Source: Tubulanus polymorphus
Lineage: Eukaryota > Nemertea > Palaeonemertea > Tubulaniformes > Tubulanidae
Reading direction: 5' to 3'
Length of the DNA stretch: 64,000 bases
NCBI RefSeq assembly: GCF_964204645.1
Contig: NC_134031.1
Span: 16,303,307 to 16,367,306 of the forward strand
The notes beneath the pieces are model-generated. The model saw nothing but the letters and a program-made list of their open reading frames with translations, was not told the origin of the DNA and ran no database searches. Position numbers and translations under genes: made by a program. This document shows positions 1 to 10,873 of this stretch, piece by piece; positions within the stretch are counted from its first letter, which is position 1; each line of letters begins with the position of its first letter.

Positions 1-1730
1 CCACTCCGTCTGTCTTAGTTGAGAAGAAAATTCGTAAGGAATCATCGAGCAATTGCTTGTTATTCGTATGCTCGCATCGTTATATTATGAGGGACAGGTT
101 TCTGATGATGGAACAGACTGCATAAAGATACCGGAGTATTCCGTTCTTTTCGAAGTAAGTTCCGTCTTAGAAAATTACAGGGGTCAAGATATGGTAAGGT
201 TATGTTTTTATCGAAAGTTGTTTTCAAACAAATGAAGGCGGTCTTTTATCAAGAATATATACCTTACGTATCAAGAAGCGCTTACGACTGAATACAGATT
301 ATTCAAGAATATCCATAGTTCCGTATTAAAATACTTATCATCAACTTCAGCAGAAAACAAGAGCAATGCATCTACTTGCCGTAAACGCCTTTGGGCTCTT
401 TAAGCCTGTATACATCAAAAAATAGTAAAATCATATTTGTGAGTTGCTCAGCAACGTTATTGCTTGAAGTATTGTGTACGGTTATATTTTTTTGGCTAAA
501 AAGAATGTGTGACTCGGTGCGTGTATGTTCTAGTTGTTGGAATAAAATGATAAGTTGTACCAATAAGTGTTAGAATATTCAAAACTTGGCGTCACATTAC
601 CAGTTGAGTATTCGATACTCGTTTGCAGTTATCTTGTGGTGGATTATAGTACATGTAGCTTGCAGGCAGGCCTTGTTATTGACATGATTACATTTAATCG
701 ACATTTACCTATAAGAGATGCTTCAGATTTTGAAAGATGTTTTCGAAGAAATGAAGCATAAAACCCAGATGGACGTACGTTTTCGGAAGCGATCTCGACA
801 TCGCTTTGGAATGCGTGTATCAACGAAAGGAATGATAGTTCAATCGAATTCTTCAGATTCGAGTAAATTTGTCGTTCGGAAATGGATATGTATGATAAAT
901 TAGGGATTTGTATGAACGATAAAATTTCTCATGAAAGAAATGTATGCAGATCGTATGTATAATAAGGTGCGTTGTATGTGTGTGTGCTTGGAGTAATCAT
1001 CGAATTCAATGATAACTCCCAACGTGTGTGGGTGAGGTGTGTATGCGTTGCTTAAAATTTTCGTAGGTTCGTAACCAAAACTGATTAAATATAATAAGAT
1101 TCAGGAGATGAATTTAATAAGGGCTGTCTATTGAATCCATAAAGATAATTTGGTGTAAACTTAGCCTACAGGTCTGTGCAAATTGTGTGAGGCCGCTTTT
1201 GATTACTGGTTTGGTTTATAGTCTTCGAGTGAATGTTTGTATTATCAAGATTTGAAGTCTTTCTCGTTGCGTTTTGATTATCGTGTTCGCAGCTGAAACA
1301 ATGAAGATCATTGTTAAGTAATATGATAGCTTTTAACAGGAACATTTAAAGGGTGATGCTTTTTATTATTTGTAAATGTAGGTAGTTAATTACAATGTAC
1401 GTACTTCCGTTGCAGTATTCCAGCAGGCACTTCATAATTTTTCATGAAAACCGATGATGTAGGGGGTAATTGCGCTCTACTTCCTCTTAAGACCGAAGAT
1501 GGTTGTAACTTTCATAATTATTGTTATTATCTACACATGATGTATATTTCTAAAGCTAGACATTTTGGGTGCGGTAGTATTCAAACATTTTACCGATTCA
1601 ATGCATGGAATATTATTCATATAGAAGGTGGTTCAGTTGTTATTAAGATGTGTTGTCTTGTGTAGTGAATTTTTTCTCATTCATTTTGTTACACTGATAA
1701 CTGGAAATAAAGAGAGACTTCTATCTTGAT
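1..1730 (+). other. Probable 3' UTR of a gene starting upstream of the window
   Basis: No convincing exon was found here. One frame is open from the window edge for about 38 codons and stops near position 133, so a few C-terminal codons of the upstream gene could be present, but I do not recognise them. The remainder is AT-rich and lacks coding signal. A plus-strand AATAAA lies at about 1705-1710, consistent with the end of a long 3' UTR about 350 bp before NELFE. The short ORFs inside look like chance. The strand assignment rests only on the polyadenylation signal. Confidence 0.4.
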
Positions 1731-2079
1731 CGCAGAAATTTTCAGACTTTTTTGATCGCAACCTCAAGACTGTTGGAGGAATACAAGTTCAATCTGCTTT
1801 TTTGCATATTCTGACCCTCCTGCTGCATAAAGTGTGGGTTTTATATCGGATTATTGTCCAATAGGGTATTAAATTTCTCTACTGGCCAAAAGAATATTCG
1901 CATTCTATCTGAAGTTAGGAAAAACGACATTTAGTACTGAATTGGCCACTGGCAAGTGACTGATTAGGTTACGACACAAATAGTAAAATTGTGGAGAACT
2001 CAGAGGCGATTTTCACTCGGTTGCTGTTCATAATAACACATTAATTCCTATAATATTGTGATAAAAACCAATTTGAAAG

Positions 2080-4522
2080 ATGGTTTATATGCATTATCCC
2101 CAACACTTAACTGAGGAAGAGGAAATGTTAATGAAAAGATACGCTAAACTCAGAAAAAAGGTATTTTTTACTCGAATTTAGAAAAGAACTTCCGTGTTTG
2201 GTGGCACTAATTACCGAATGAAACCGTTAATGATTTTCTTTTCGCGTTTAGAAAAAAGCTTTACAAGCCTTGAGAGCCCCTAAACCCGAACCTGAACCAC
2301 CGGAAAAACGACGTAAGTAAAGTGGATGACATGCCTGAATACTGCAAATCAGTCTTATTAAAAACACATATGTGCTATCATACATGCATTTTTAAATTCT
2401 ATATCAAGCAACTCCATCATCAGAGGAAATAAAAGAGCAAGCAAAAAGATTAGTGAAAGCTGGAGTACGTATTGGATCACTGGATTACATTTTCAGATCC
2501 ATGAATCATAAAGTTCATGTTTTTTGTCCGCTGTTTTTAGGCAATAAAAATCAACAATGAAACGAAGAAACAAAGTTTCAAAAGGAAAGTCACTCGGGTA
2601 TGTTTTTCAACAAACTCTGTCTAATTCCTTAAAATGACCTAAGAAAATAGATTAACTGGCATCCAGATATCCTCCCTCATTTAAAATCAGCGAATTCTAG
2701 AGTGAAGTGAAAATCTTTTCATTTTAGTCGAGATATGTTTTACCAGTATATTTTCTTTTGTAGGATGTTGAAAAAGTTCACACTCCTGCGTCTGTCGGGT
2801 TTCAACCATTTAAGGATGAAATAGACGACTCATCGGATGTAAGTTTCAAAAGGAAATCTGATTGAACAAAAAAACATTTGTTTTTGGTTAGATTACGTGT
2901 TAGAAAAATTGAAAATTGAAACCTTTTTTTTTCATTTCTGCTGAGCTAGATTGATCCAGCCGGCCGCCTATCTATCCTGTACAATTCTTTTTTCAAATCA
3001 CGACCAAGCCAACAATTCTAGAAACGAACTGATTACAAATTTTGTAGCAGTTAACAAGGCCGATTAGGAGAAACATTGTATAATTTTTTTTGCCAATGTG
3101 GTTGATTTTTCTCAAAGGTTTTTCAACCGCCAGCGAAACAAGCGAAAACGACTGCTTCCAGTGCGAAATCAATGTACGAAAGCTTTGTTCCCGAATCAGG
3201 TAAATTTTCTTCCTTTATCGAGTGCATTTAGAATTTCATCCCGAATAATACAATTTAATAGCAAAACCAAGCGGGTCCAATAGAGGTTAGATCCATATAG
3301 TAGGGCAGTTTATGCAGCATCAGTGGCATCCGAATGCACAAACAACTGAAACACAATAGACACATACAACATTTGTAGTGGCGGAATAACCGTTGGAGAA
3401 TTTGAAAGAGATTTTGAAACGTGACTGGTATCCTGATATTAATCTCAGTATTAGTAATAAAGTCAATGAGCAAAACACCCAAAGTTGGTAATATAAGAGT
3501 TTATTCTGACAAGTTTCAAAGTTTGGCTAAACTAACTTCATTATCGGAGAAATGAAAATAGAAAGAAACAAACCACAAAATACTGAGATTTATTTCAGTC
3601 TGAGTCATGTAAAGACAGTTGAATTTATTTCATGCTCGAAGTTGATTCCTTTGTTTTGTAGAACGAGAACAAATGGAACAGAATTCGGATCACAAAGACG
3701 TCGAACGGAGGCGACATCGGAGTTCGGACCGTCGAGATTCGGAACGCAAACACGAACCCCTACCGCCGCCTCCTCCACGTCGCGAACCAAGGGATTATCC
3801 GAAAAAAGGAAAAACCATTTACGTATCTGGTCGCGGAATCTCAGAAATGATGATCAGAGAAAATTTTGCCAAATTCGATAAGATCACTAACATCCACATG
3901 GAACTCGATAAAAAGTGAGAGTGCGGCAGTCAATTGTCACTATTGTCAATCGAATGTTGCGACAAATTTTAATTGCTCTTTATTCGTTATTTTCAGTTGT
4001 TGCTTCGTGACTTTTGAAAGTTTGTCCGGTTCTGAACTTGCGATTCAAGAGGTACCAACATTATATATTACAAATTTTCTTTTCTCCAATTCATCGTGGT
4101 CACGACCCCTCCTTGCTTTGACTGCCCTCAGAGAGAAATTATTGGCCCTGCTTGGTCCAAGGCAAGCATCTAATCTAATGTATTAGAAATATCTCATAAG
4201 AAATGTGATATTTTCAATTTTAGATGGATCGCAATATAATTAACGATGTTTATTTGAGAGTGTCTGTCGCCCGTCGTCAGCCAAACTACGACGCACCGTC
4301 GGGGGAACAGTCGAAAACGGCGTGGTCATCTATAGGTAAGCTTTTTTCCATCAAACGTCTTTTATCTCAGAATTTTTGCGCTAGCAAAAAGACTACCATA
4401 ACTCGTATTGTCTCCAAACTGAGGTTTCATTCAATTCTTCAGCCGCAAGTAATTCGCAGAAAGGTTCACATAAAGACAAACGTCATTTGGTTACCTACGA
4501 CGATTCGGACGATATATTCTAA
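2080..4522 (+). CDS. NELFE: Negative elongation factor E (NELF-E), RNA-binding subunit of the NELF complex
   Basis: Ten coding exons: 2080-2160, 2252-2312, 2409-2464, 2541-2597, 2764-2838, 3118-3199, 3662-3914, 3997-4051, 4224-4335 and 4443-4522. They sum to 912 nt, giving 303 residues plus stop. The N-terminus carries the family start (MVYMHYP, then an acidic/basic helix). Residues about 150-170 are a short Arg/Asp/Ser-rich stretch, much shorter than the long RD dipeptide tract of vertebrate RDBP. A proline run follows, then an RRM at about 188-257 (begins KGKTIYVSG; RNP1-like core NCCFVTFES). The tail is acidic and ends DDSDDIF-like. In the family this nuclear protein binds nascent RNA and helps NELF hold RNA polymerase II paused near promoters. 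A plus-strand AATAAA at 4705-4710 likely ends the mRNA. The start was chosen by family alignment; an A is at -3. Confidence 0.96.
2940..3090. repeat. Interspersed repeat, family C copy 1 (NELFE intron 5)
   Basis: A block containing GATCCAGCCGGCCGCC, a CTGTACA motif, CTGATTACAAATTTT and GATTAGGAGAAACA. The same ordered motifs recur at about 37440-37640, 45925-46145 (opposite strand) and 47635-47965 (opposite strand). The copies are diverged, so the family is old. No ORF is present; it is probably a non-autonomous DNA element. Confidence 0.7.
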
Positions 4523-4739
4523 GAGAAACGCGATGTCGTAATTTCGGAACTCGGATTTATCGATGTCCTCAACTCTCTTGTTTTGTCTCCAGTGCTGCTC
4601 ACTCGTTGAGTCGTCTGATGATTTTGCCTTGTATTGTGGGGTGAAAATTCTCAGCTGATTCGTCGTTTTTAAAAGAGTCTCATTTTTGTTGAATGTTGTA
4701 TAGAGTAATAAAAGTGTATGAATAATTTTGTTAATGAAA

Positions 4740-5460
4740 TATAAGTGTTTCGTTGCCCAGGTCGGGGAAGTTTATTTGGTTCCTATTAAAAACCAGAGCT
4801 CGAATGAACGCTGACCAGATGCTGAAAATGATTTAATGTACTCAAAATGCTCAAGTTAGTCTAAAAAAGTGGATGAAAAACCACCAATTTGACAGTTGGA
4901 AAATAGATCCAGAGTTTCTCCAATTTGTCCAGAAGGATGAAATATTTCACGAACGCTGGTGCTATTTATAATGAACAAACAACTTGACTGGTGCATTGAA
5001 TAACAAGTTGGAAGTCTGTCCTATTGAACATGTTATGTCATGATTGATTTCAGAAAAAGTAACTTAACAAAACAACCATGACAAGTAATATTTATATTTT
5101 TTTACCACACAATACAGTGTACATATAAATAACTCAAACAAACTCTAATCAATCGAAAAAATTTTCATTTTCACAAATATTGCATTGTACAAATCTATTT
5201 AAACATTTCAACATTTCATCATAGCCTTATATATGATCATAGCTGAAAGATAATCAATATAATTGAACGACTCAACTGGCCATCTTCCCAGGGCTCAAAT
5301 TTGGCCAGTGAAATCCGTGAAAACTAACTTCCTTCAAAATTCTGGAATTAGGAACAGTGGGCTACTTCGCCGGAGTTTACGGCTTGTCTGTTGTTTTGGC
5401 TCCGTATTGTGCTGCCATCTCGAGGCGAATCTCTAGGCAACAGTTTTTTTGTTGATTAAT
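4740..5460. other. Intergenic, no gene recognised
   Basis: AT-rich sequence between the NELFE polyadenylation signal and the next candidate unit. At 5350-5450 one plus frame reads as a short hydrophobic stretch (GVYGLSVVLAPYCAAI) followed by a stop. I could not connect it to a start codon or a family, so it is not called as a gene. Confidence 0.5.
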
Positions 5461-6345
5461 GGCGGCCGTTCTAAAAAGGAGGAATTTAGATTGTAAACGG
5501 ATTAATACTGTCTCATTATCGCATTTTCTCGTACAAATTTAAGGATGTATGCATCTTATAAAGAGGAACAGAAGAAGCAGGAAGCGGACGGTGCCGAGAA
5601 AGAGGTAAGCACGTATCTAAATGATTCTGAAAAAAGATGAACTGAACTCCAATCCAATTTCTTTTCTGCTGCAGCCAGACCGCAGTGTCGTCAGTCAGAC
5701 TCAGTGATGATGCAGCTGATGGCGATGCTGTGGGAGACAGTTCCTGGGGTTATTAAAAAGCCATGAGGCGTACCACCAAGGGGAACTGGTATATAAGTGG
5801 CATGCTGAAAATCTAGCGCTTAAAATTCTTCATTTTTGAATTTTACTGTAGTAGGCCTGTCAATCACAGCATTTCTTGAAAATGAACTTTTGTTCCAGTG
5901 TGACTAACTTATGCTGATGATTAAGCCTATCAATTCATATTAGTTCTTCTTGAGTTTCATCAGTGCAGTGTGATGATGGAAGTTCATTTTCTAGATACAA
6001 GAATTAAATGTCTCCAATTATAAATGCCTGAGCTCAAATCGTGTTACTTATTTACTCAGTTATTTCGTTAGGTTTACCACTATCAAATACAGCCTTAAAC
6101 CCAGCCAGGGCAGCTGGAAGATTGCTAGGTCACGCACTGGATGCTTTGTACACAAAAATTCTATTAGATTCCAAAATTGATGGAACAATTTTTTTTCTTT
6201 CACAAATAGCAATAGATTTAGGCTAAACCTACAAAGAAATCCTAATAGTTTTCTTTTTTTATATTTCTGTTCATGGAACCATCAAAAATGTAAATGGAAA
6301 TCAGAATTAATAAAACTTGTGTCCAAATTGAAATAAAGATTTTAT
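5461..6345 (+). other. Candidate small two-exon transcription unit, unrecognised
   Basis: A first exon could run from an ATGGCGGCC start at 5461 (28-codon frame) to a good donor at 5607 (GAG|GTAAGC). A second exon would follow a strong acceptor (TTTCTGCTGCAG) at about 5674. AATAAA-type signals at about 6308 and 6331 could end it. Two short reading frames cross the junction: one starting MYASYKEEQKKQ at 5544 (30 residues), the other starting MHLIKRNRR and ending GDSSWGY (about 45 residues). I recognise neither. The first exon could instead be a distal alternative 5' exon of the downstream adenylate kinase, because it also ends in phase 0. Confidence 0.3.
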
Positions 6346-6763
6346 GTGTAAATTATATGCACAATTATCATTTCAAAAATCCCACCTGTTCTGCTCTGGT
6401 TAGTCGGTTTTGGTCAAGCGCACTAAGAAATAAACCTACTTGTTTTGTGAGTAACCGTACCGTGAAATGAATGGCCTACTGGTGAACAGTTTATGAAACG
6501 CTGTCAGTCATATTCAGCTTTCAAACCAATAATGATTCACCTTTCATCTCAGACTTACTATTTATATAACGAACTGTAAGACGATACCTCTCTCCTTAAT
6601 CTCTCCTTAGACCATCGCCTTAAGCCAAACCTCTTCCAAATCCAATATTTCACACATTTTTAAGTGCAGGTCGATAGAGAATTTATTCTAGATATTTCAT
6701 ATCTGCTGAATTAACTTTCATTTCGCTGGTTATCGTCTATAATGCTTATACTATTACATTCTA

Positions 6764-6815
6764 CTCTCCCTCCCCTCCCCCTCTCCCCTCCCCTCCCCCT
6801 CTCCCCTCCCCCCCT
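6764..6815 (+). repeat. Polypyrimidine C/T minisatellite
   Basis: A 52-bp stretch made only of C and T, with an internal ~20-bp repeat of CTCCCCTCCCCTCCCCCTCT type. It lies about 110 bp upstream of the ATG at 6925, the most distal candidate AK1 start, so it may sit in a promoter. Such tracts can form triplex or S1-sensitive structures; no function is shown here. Confidence 0.8.
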
Positions 6816-6924
6816 GCATTACGACTGGTATAGTCTCTCTAGAACTTGTTTCACTTTGCTTCTAACTCGTTGCCACACAAGGTCAGGGTTACCTGTAGAG
6901 GGATAATACCGCACTATCAGGAAC

Positions 6925-7638
6925 ATGTCTGTAAGTTTTTTTATTCCTTTCTAGAAAATAATCTGATGTCCATTACTTATACCTGAGTTTTGAGTTTTGA
7001 CCTACCATCATAGTTTTGGAGATAGTTTGTTTGAATGAGATAAGTTTTCATCGCGGTATAATCAAAAATTATGTGTAATCTATTTTCTAATGAGGATAAT
7101 GTCTAAAAAATAATGATTTTTTGTTTGTTTTTGTTTGCGCCCATTTTTTAATGTAGAGAAGTTGTTTATACAGGGTGGCCACTGACCTGGCAAACTGATG
7201 GAATCAGAAAAATCAGGAAAAAAATCAGAGAATTTGATAAGTTTAGCAGAATAACGTGGAAAACTCGGGGAATTTGGATATTCTATTGAGCACGCGTTTC
7301 TTTATCCATACATGATGAATAAATTTTAACAAAATTTTCTAAACCAAGAAATTCCTCGGTATTTACTCAGGGAATAATATATGATAATATAAGTTTATTT
7401 CTAATTTTATGTTATAACCTGGAAACATCAGGGAAAAACTCAGGGAATTTGTAATTTGGTGGAAAGTGTCCACCATGCTGCTGCCATGTATATTATTTGA
7501 TTTTCTGATTTGATTTGAAACTTCGGTATGTCGATCTGATATTTTTAATATCGCGTTCAGGCTTTAACGGTAGAAGAGATTTATTGGTCACTAACACGAC
7601 CACCGCGCTTAAACCTGTCTATGATTGAACCAAATACT
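6925..7638 (+). CDS. AK1: Alternative 5' coding exons of adenylate kinase 1 (distal form)
   Basis: A two-codon exon (ATG TCT, 6925-6930) ends at a consensus donor (GTAAGTTT). A clear acceptor (GCGTTCAG) at 7560 opens exon 7561-7638. Together they encode a 28-residue peptide, beginning MSALTVEEIYW and ending MIEPNT, closed by a GTAAGA donor in phase 0. A second in-frame donor (ACT|GTAAGT) lies 24 nt further on at 7663. I see no stop or poly(A) signal that would make this a separate gene, and the next coding exons are the kinase body, so I infer an alternative N-terminus. It could instead belong to an unrelated small transcript. Confidence 0.4.
7172..7482. repeat. Interspersed repeat family A, copy 1
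   Basis: About 310 bp beginning CAGGGTGGCCACT and ending near GTGTCCACCATG, with imperfectly inverted ends. The body has repeated 'CAGGGAAAAxTCAGGGAATTT' flavour. A related copy lies at 9723-10015, and diverged relatives at about 20095-20345, 33196-33480, 54018-54210 and 56365-56600. It is probably a non-autonomous DNA transposon. Confidence 0.65.
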
Positions 7639-7777
7639 GTAAGACTGTCACTTTGTACTGTAAGTTGAATGTCAGCCTAACAACGTCGTGTGTATAGTAG
7701 TAACATCTGGCCAGTGGACTAGGCCTACTGGAAATATCGCTTCTTACGTAGAAAAATACATTCGAGGATATTGAAAT

Positions 7778-8021
7778 ATGGGTTGCACCCCATCGACTGC
7801 GACCAAAAAAGAGGTCAGAATTGAATGAGATTCGTAAAAATTAGGTGTTTTTATGTAGATGTGATATTCATAAACCGGAATAACAACTCAGGGCTGTATG
7901 TACATATTGTATGTAATAAATACCTGGTAGATGTACCTTGCTGTTCTCTTGTTATAGTGTTGACTATAGTCTTTGGTAATAGATAACATTGCGCTGAAAG
8001 AGAAAGGCTCATTATATATAG

Positions 8022-8063
<42 letters not shown>

Positions 8064-10873
8064 TATGTATACCAGTGAATCTTATTTTGTGAATCTTATG
8101 ATTACTGAAATTTAGCAATAGGCCTAAAGGGTTAATTTCTGTGAAATGCCTATGTATCACTTGAGTTAATATGTCTAAAAATCATCTACTTTCAGGGTAA
8201 GTCTTTGGCAACACCTACTTCATTTGCTGAATAGAAAGAAAGGCCTCTTTGCTGGCTGAATAACTGACTATGGATCAAAGGAATAGGATAAACATACACT
8301 CGCAAACCTATTACTCACGAAAATAAATTCTGCTAAAATGATTCTGCATGAGAAAATCTAGGAGGAAACTTTGTGATGATATAAAGCTTTTAATAATATA
8401 TGATTCATACTTGAAAGATGATTAAAGTCATGTGGTTTAAAGCACGAACTGGTGAAAAATATGTTGAATTTGTTTTTACAGCTGTAGATGTTACTCCTTT
8501 GAAGGAATGCCGCGTGATCTTTGTTGTCGGTAAGATTAATGATTAATTTTTGTACGGGCGCAATAGAAAACCTAGGTGTCTTGTATTTGAATGTTTGTCT
8601 AATGTAAAGAAATTCGAAGCCCTATTAATGATTGAAGGTGAAATTTGCTTGTACATTTAAACCTTGCGTAAGTCGGATCAGCGAAAATAAGATAATCGCT
8701 TATATCGGGTGAATATTGATGGTCCAGATTTGTCCTTCACTTTTTCAAAGAAATTTATATTCCATAGTCAGAAACTCGCCTACCTCGTAGTTTTCTTGGT
8801 CCCAAAATAAAAAAATCTGCTAAATCACTTGCCGGAAGTTGGAGGGCAGTTTGATTTCGATCCGGCCTTGTTCCCGGCCAGAAATCGACGACACATGTCA
8901 ACAGTCGTTATTTTAGTCGCTGTTAGCGTATTAGAAACTAGAAGAATAAACCGAAATATTTCAGTGTTTATAAATCGTTCCTAGTAGACAGAGATGTTGA
9001 TTTAATTTTTCCGGTTTACATAAATTAATTCTCATATCGTGGTTCGCGAAAAAAGCCTGGAAAACCGTCTCTGACTTTTTTGTCCTAAAAGATCCAACTT
9101 ACGCGAGGTTTACTGGACGGCAACTCGAGCCGTCAATCTACTCGAATATGAGTGAAAATCGATTTATTTTCCAGGCGGTCCCGGTAGCGGTAAGGGAACG
9201 CAATGCGAGAAGATTATCGCGAAGTACGGCTACACGCATTTGTCGACGGGGGACTTGTTGCGTTTCGAAGTGAAATCTGGCTCCGATCGCGGCAAACAAC
9301 TGACAGAAATCATGAAAAAAGGCGAACTCGTACCCCTTGTAAGTGAAAAATAATTTCAAAATTTATCTAAGTCGGGCACAGTAAATCTTTTGATAAAAAG
9401 GAAACTCACTTTTCTAGTTAGATTTTACTTGTAAGCCAATTGAATTAGGCATTTTGCTTGATACGAGTTCCTGGAAGAATTTTGTCTAAAAAATGAAAAA
9501 TCACCCCTGAAAAAAGTGTTGTTGCGATTTGATGGAAGGAAATTTCGACAATGATTTTCAGGACACCGTGTTAGACATGCTTAAAGAAACTATGTTGAGG
9601 AACAAGGAATGTAAGAACTGTACGGGATTCTTGATCGACGGATACCCCAGAGAAATGGATCAAGGCAAGCGATTCGAAGCCGAGGTACGAGATTATCCAC
9701 GACAATTTCGAAAAAGAGTGAAATTAGAGATTTTTGTAACGGGATGGTCACTTGCGTGGAAAAATCGAGAAAAAATCAGGGAAAACTCGCAAAATTTGCC
9801 AAATTTTATCAGAATCTGGAAAACTCTGGAATTTGGATATTTCTATTGATCATGCGTTGCTTTATCGGCGATTCAATGACAAATGGATGAATTGTAACAT
9901 TTAAAACCTAGAAATTCCTCGAAATCACTCAGGAAATTTTGAGTGATCTCATGGAAAAATCAGGGAAATCTTGGGGAATTTATGAATGGCCGGAAAGTGG
10001 CCATCACCCTGTGTAATTGTAATGTTTGTATCGTTGTTTTATAGGTGGCCGAGTGCTCTTGCGTTTTGTATTTCGAAGTATCCGACGACACGATGAAACA
10101 GAGGCTGATGAACCGCGCGAAAACGAGCGGACGTGCAGACGATAACGAGCAGACGATAGTTAAACGATTAAAAACCTTTAACGACGTGACAACGCCCGTC
10201 ATCGATTACTACACCCAAAAAGGCAAGGTTTGCAAGGTCAGTATTTGTAGAAATAGCCTGTACTTTCAGAATGTGTGGAATAGATTATGAGATTAGAACC
10301 CACTATACAAATTTAAATGATGGAAAAAAACAAGATTTATTCATCATACCTTCTAAACAGAAAATGCTTTCAAAGGTGCTTAAACTCCTTTTATTTGAGC
10401 AAAATGCCTGAAACTCCTTCAATTTTGAGAAATGGGCAATTTAGATATTTACAGTAGACTACGCCATATCGGTACAGTTGGAACCAGGATTTTTTTACCC
10501 AATTAGGGGGTTACCAAATTAGAAACCAAGTTAACTAGTGTGAAGGGCAAAAATTTGCTTACAAAACCAAAGAATTAATGGTTTACTGAGATAAACAGTA
10601 CCAAATCTACTGGGATATGAAAGTGATGCAGATGCTTCCTCGAAATTTGAAATTTTCTCCTTTAAAACTCTTTGTATTCAGGAATGACTGATATCTATGG
10701 ACCCTGTGCTGTTTAGGAACATTTTCAGAAATCCGACCTCGGAAAAGCTTTTGTTCTCTACCGCCTAACCTCAATTTGTATTTCGATTTCAGATTTCGGC
10801 GGAAGGAAGTGTAGACGATGTCTTCGGTCAGGTTGAAAAAGCATTCACCGAACGAAAATTAAGTTTGGATTAA
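7778..10873 (+). CDS. AK1: Adenylate kinase 1, form with an N-myristoylation-like start
   Basis: Coding exons: 7778-7813, [8196?], 8482-8529 (or 8505-8529), 9175-9338, 9562-9684, 10045-10236 and 10793-10873. The P-loop [10 protein letters not shown] spans the exon 8529/9175 junction. Other hallmarks are [10 protein letters not shown] (AMP binding), FLIDGYPRE, and the [15 protein letters not shown] region with its substrate-binding arginines. The size of ~207-214 aa is close to vertebrate AK1 (194) plus an N-terminal extension. The enzyme interconverts ATP + AMP and 2 ADP. The 5' exon encodes [12 protein letters not shown]; Gly2-Cys3 resembles the membrane-anchored AK1-beta form of mammals. 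The MGC exon ends in phase 0, while the strongest downstream acceptor (TTTTTACAG, 8481) opens a phase-1 exon, which would create an immediate stop. Either a 1-nt exon at 8196 or a weaker acceptor at 8504 restores the frame. AATAAA signals at about 11540 likely end the mRNA. Confidence 0.93.
8014..8062. repeat. (TA)n microsatellite
   Basis: About 48 bp of nearly pure TA dinucleotides in the first AK1 intron downstream of the MGC exon. It is probably length-variable. Confidence 0.95.
9723..10015. repeat. Interspersed repeat family A, copy 2 (AK1 intron)
   Basis: Begins GGGATGGTCACT and ends GTGGCCATCACCCTG, so the ends are inverted relative to each other. The interior parallels 7172-7482, including a shared segment reading GGAATTTGGATAT followed by TATTGAxCATGCGT. 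It lies between two AK1 coding exons. Confidence 0.7.
10330..10770 (-). repeat. Interspersed repeat family B, copy 1 (AK1 intron)
   Basis: The reverse complement matches the segment at 18855-19225 in ordered motifs: 'AATTGAAGGAG', the 'CCTAATTGGG' block, a 'GTACCGAT' block and a terminal 'AGGGTCC' motif. Other copies are at about 44415-44845 and 46715-47170. No coding capacity. Confidence 0.65.

Noticed and set aside
7888-8160. 90-codon minus-strand ORF
   Set aside because: Built around the (TA)n microsatellite, giving an Ile/Tyr run; no support as a gene.
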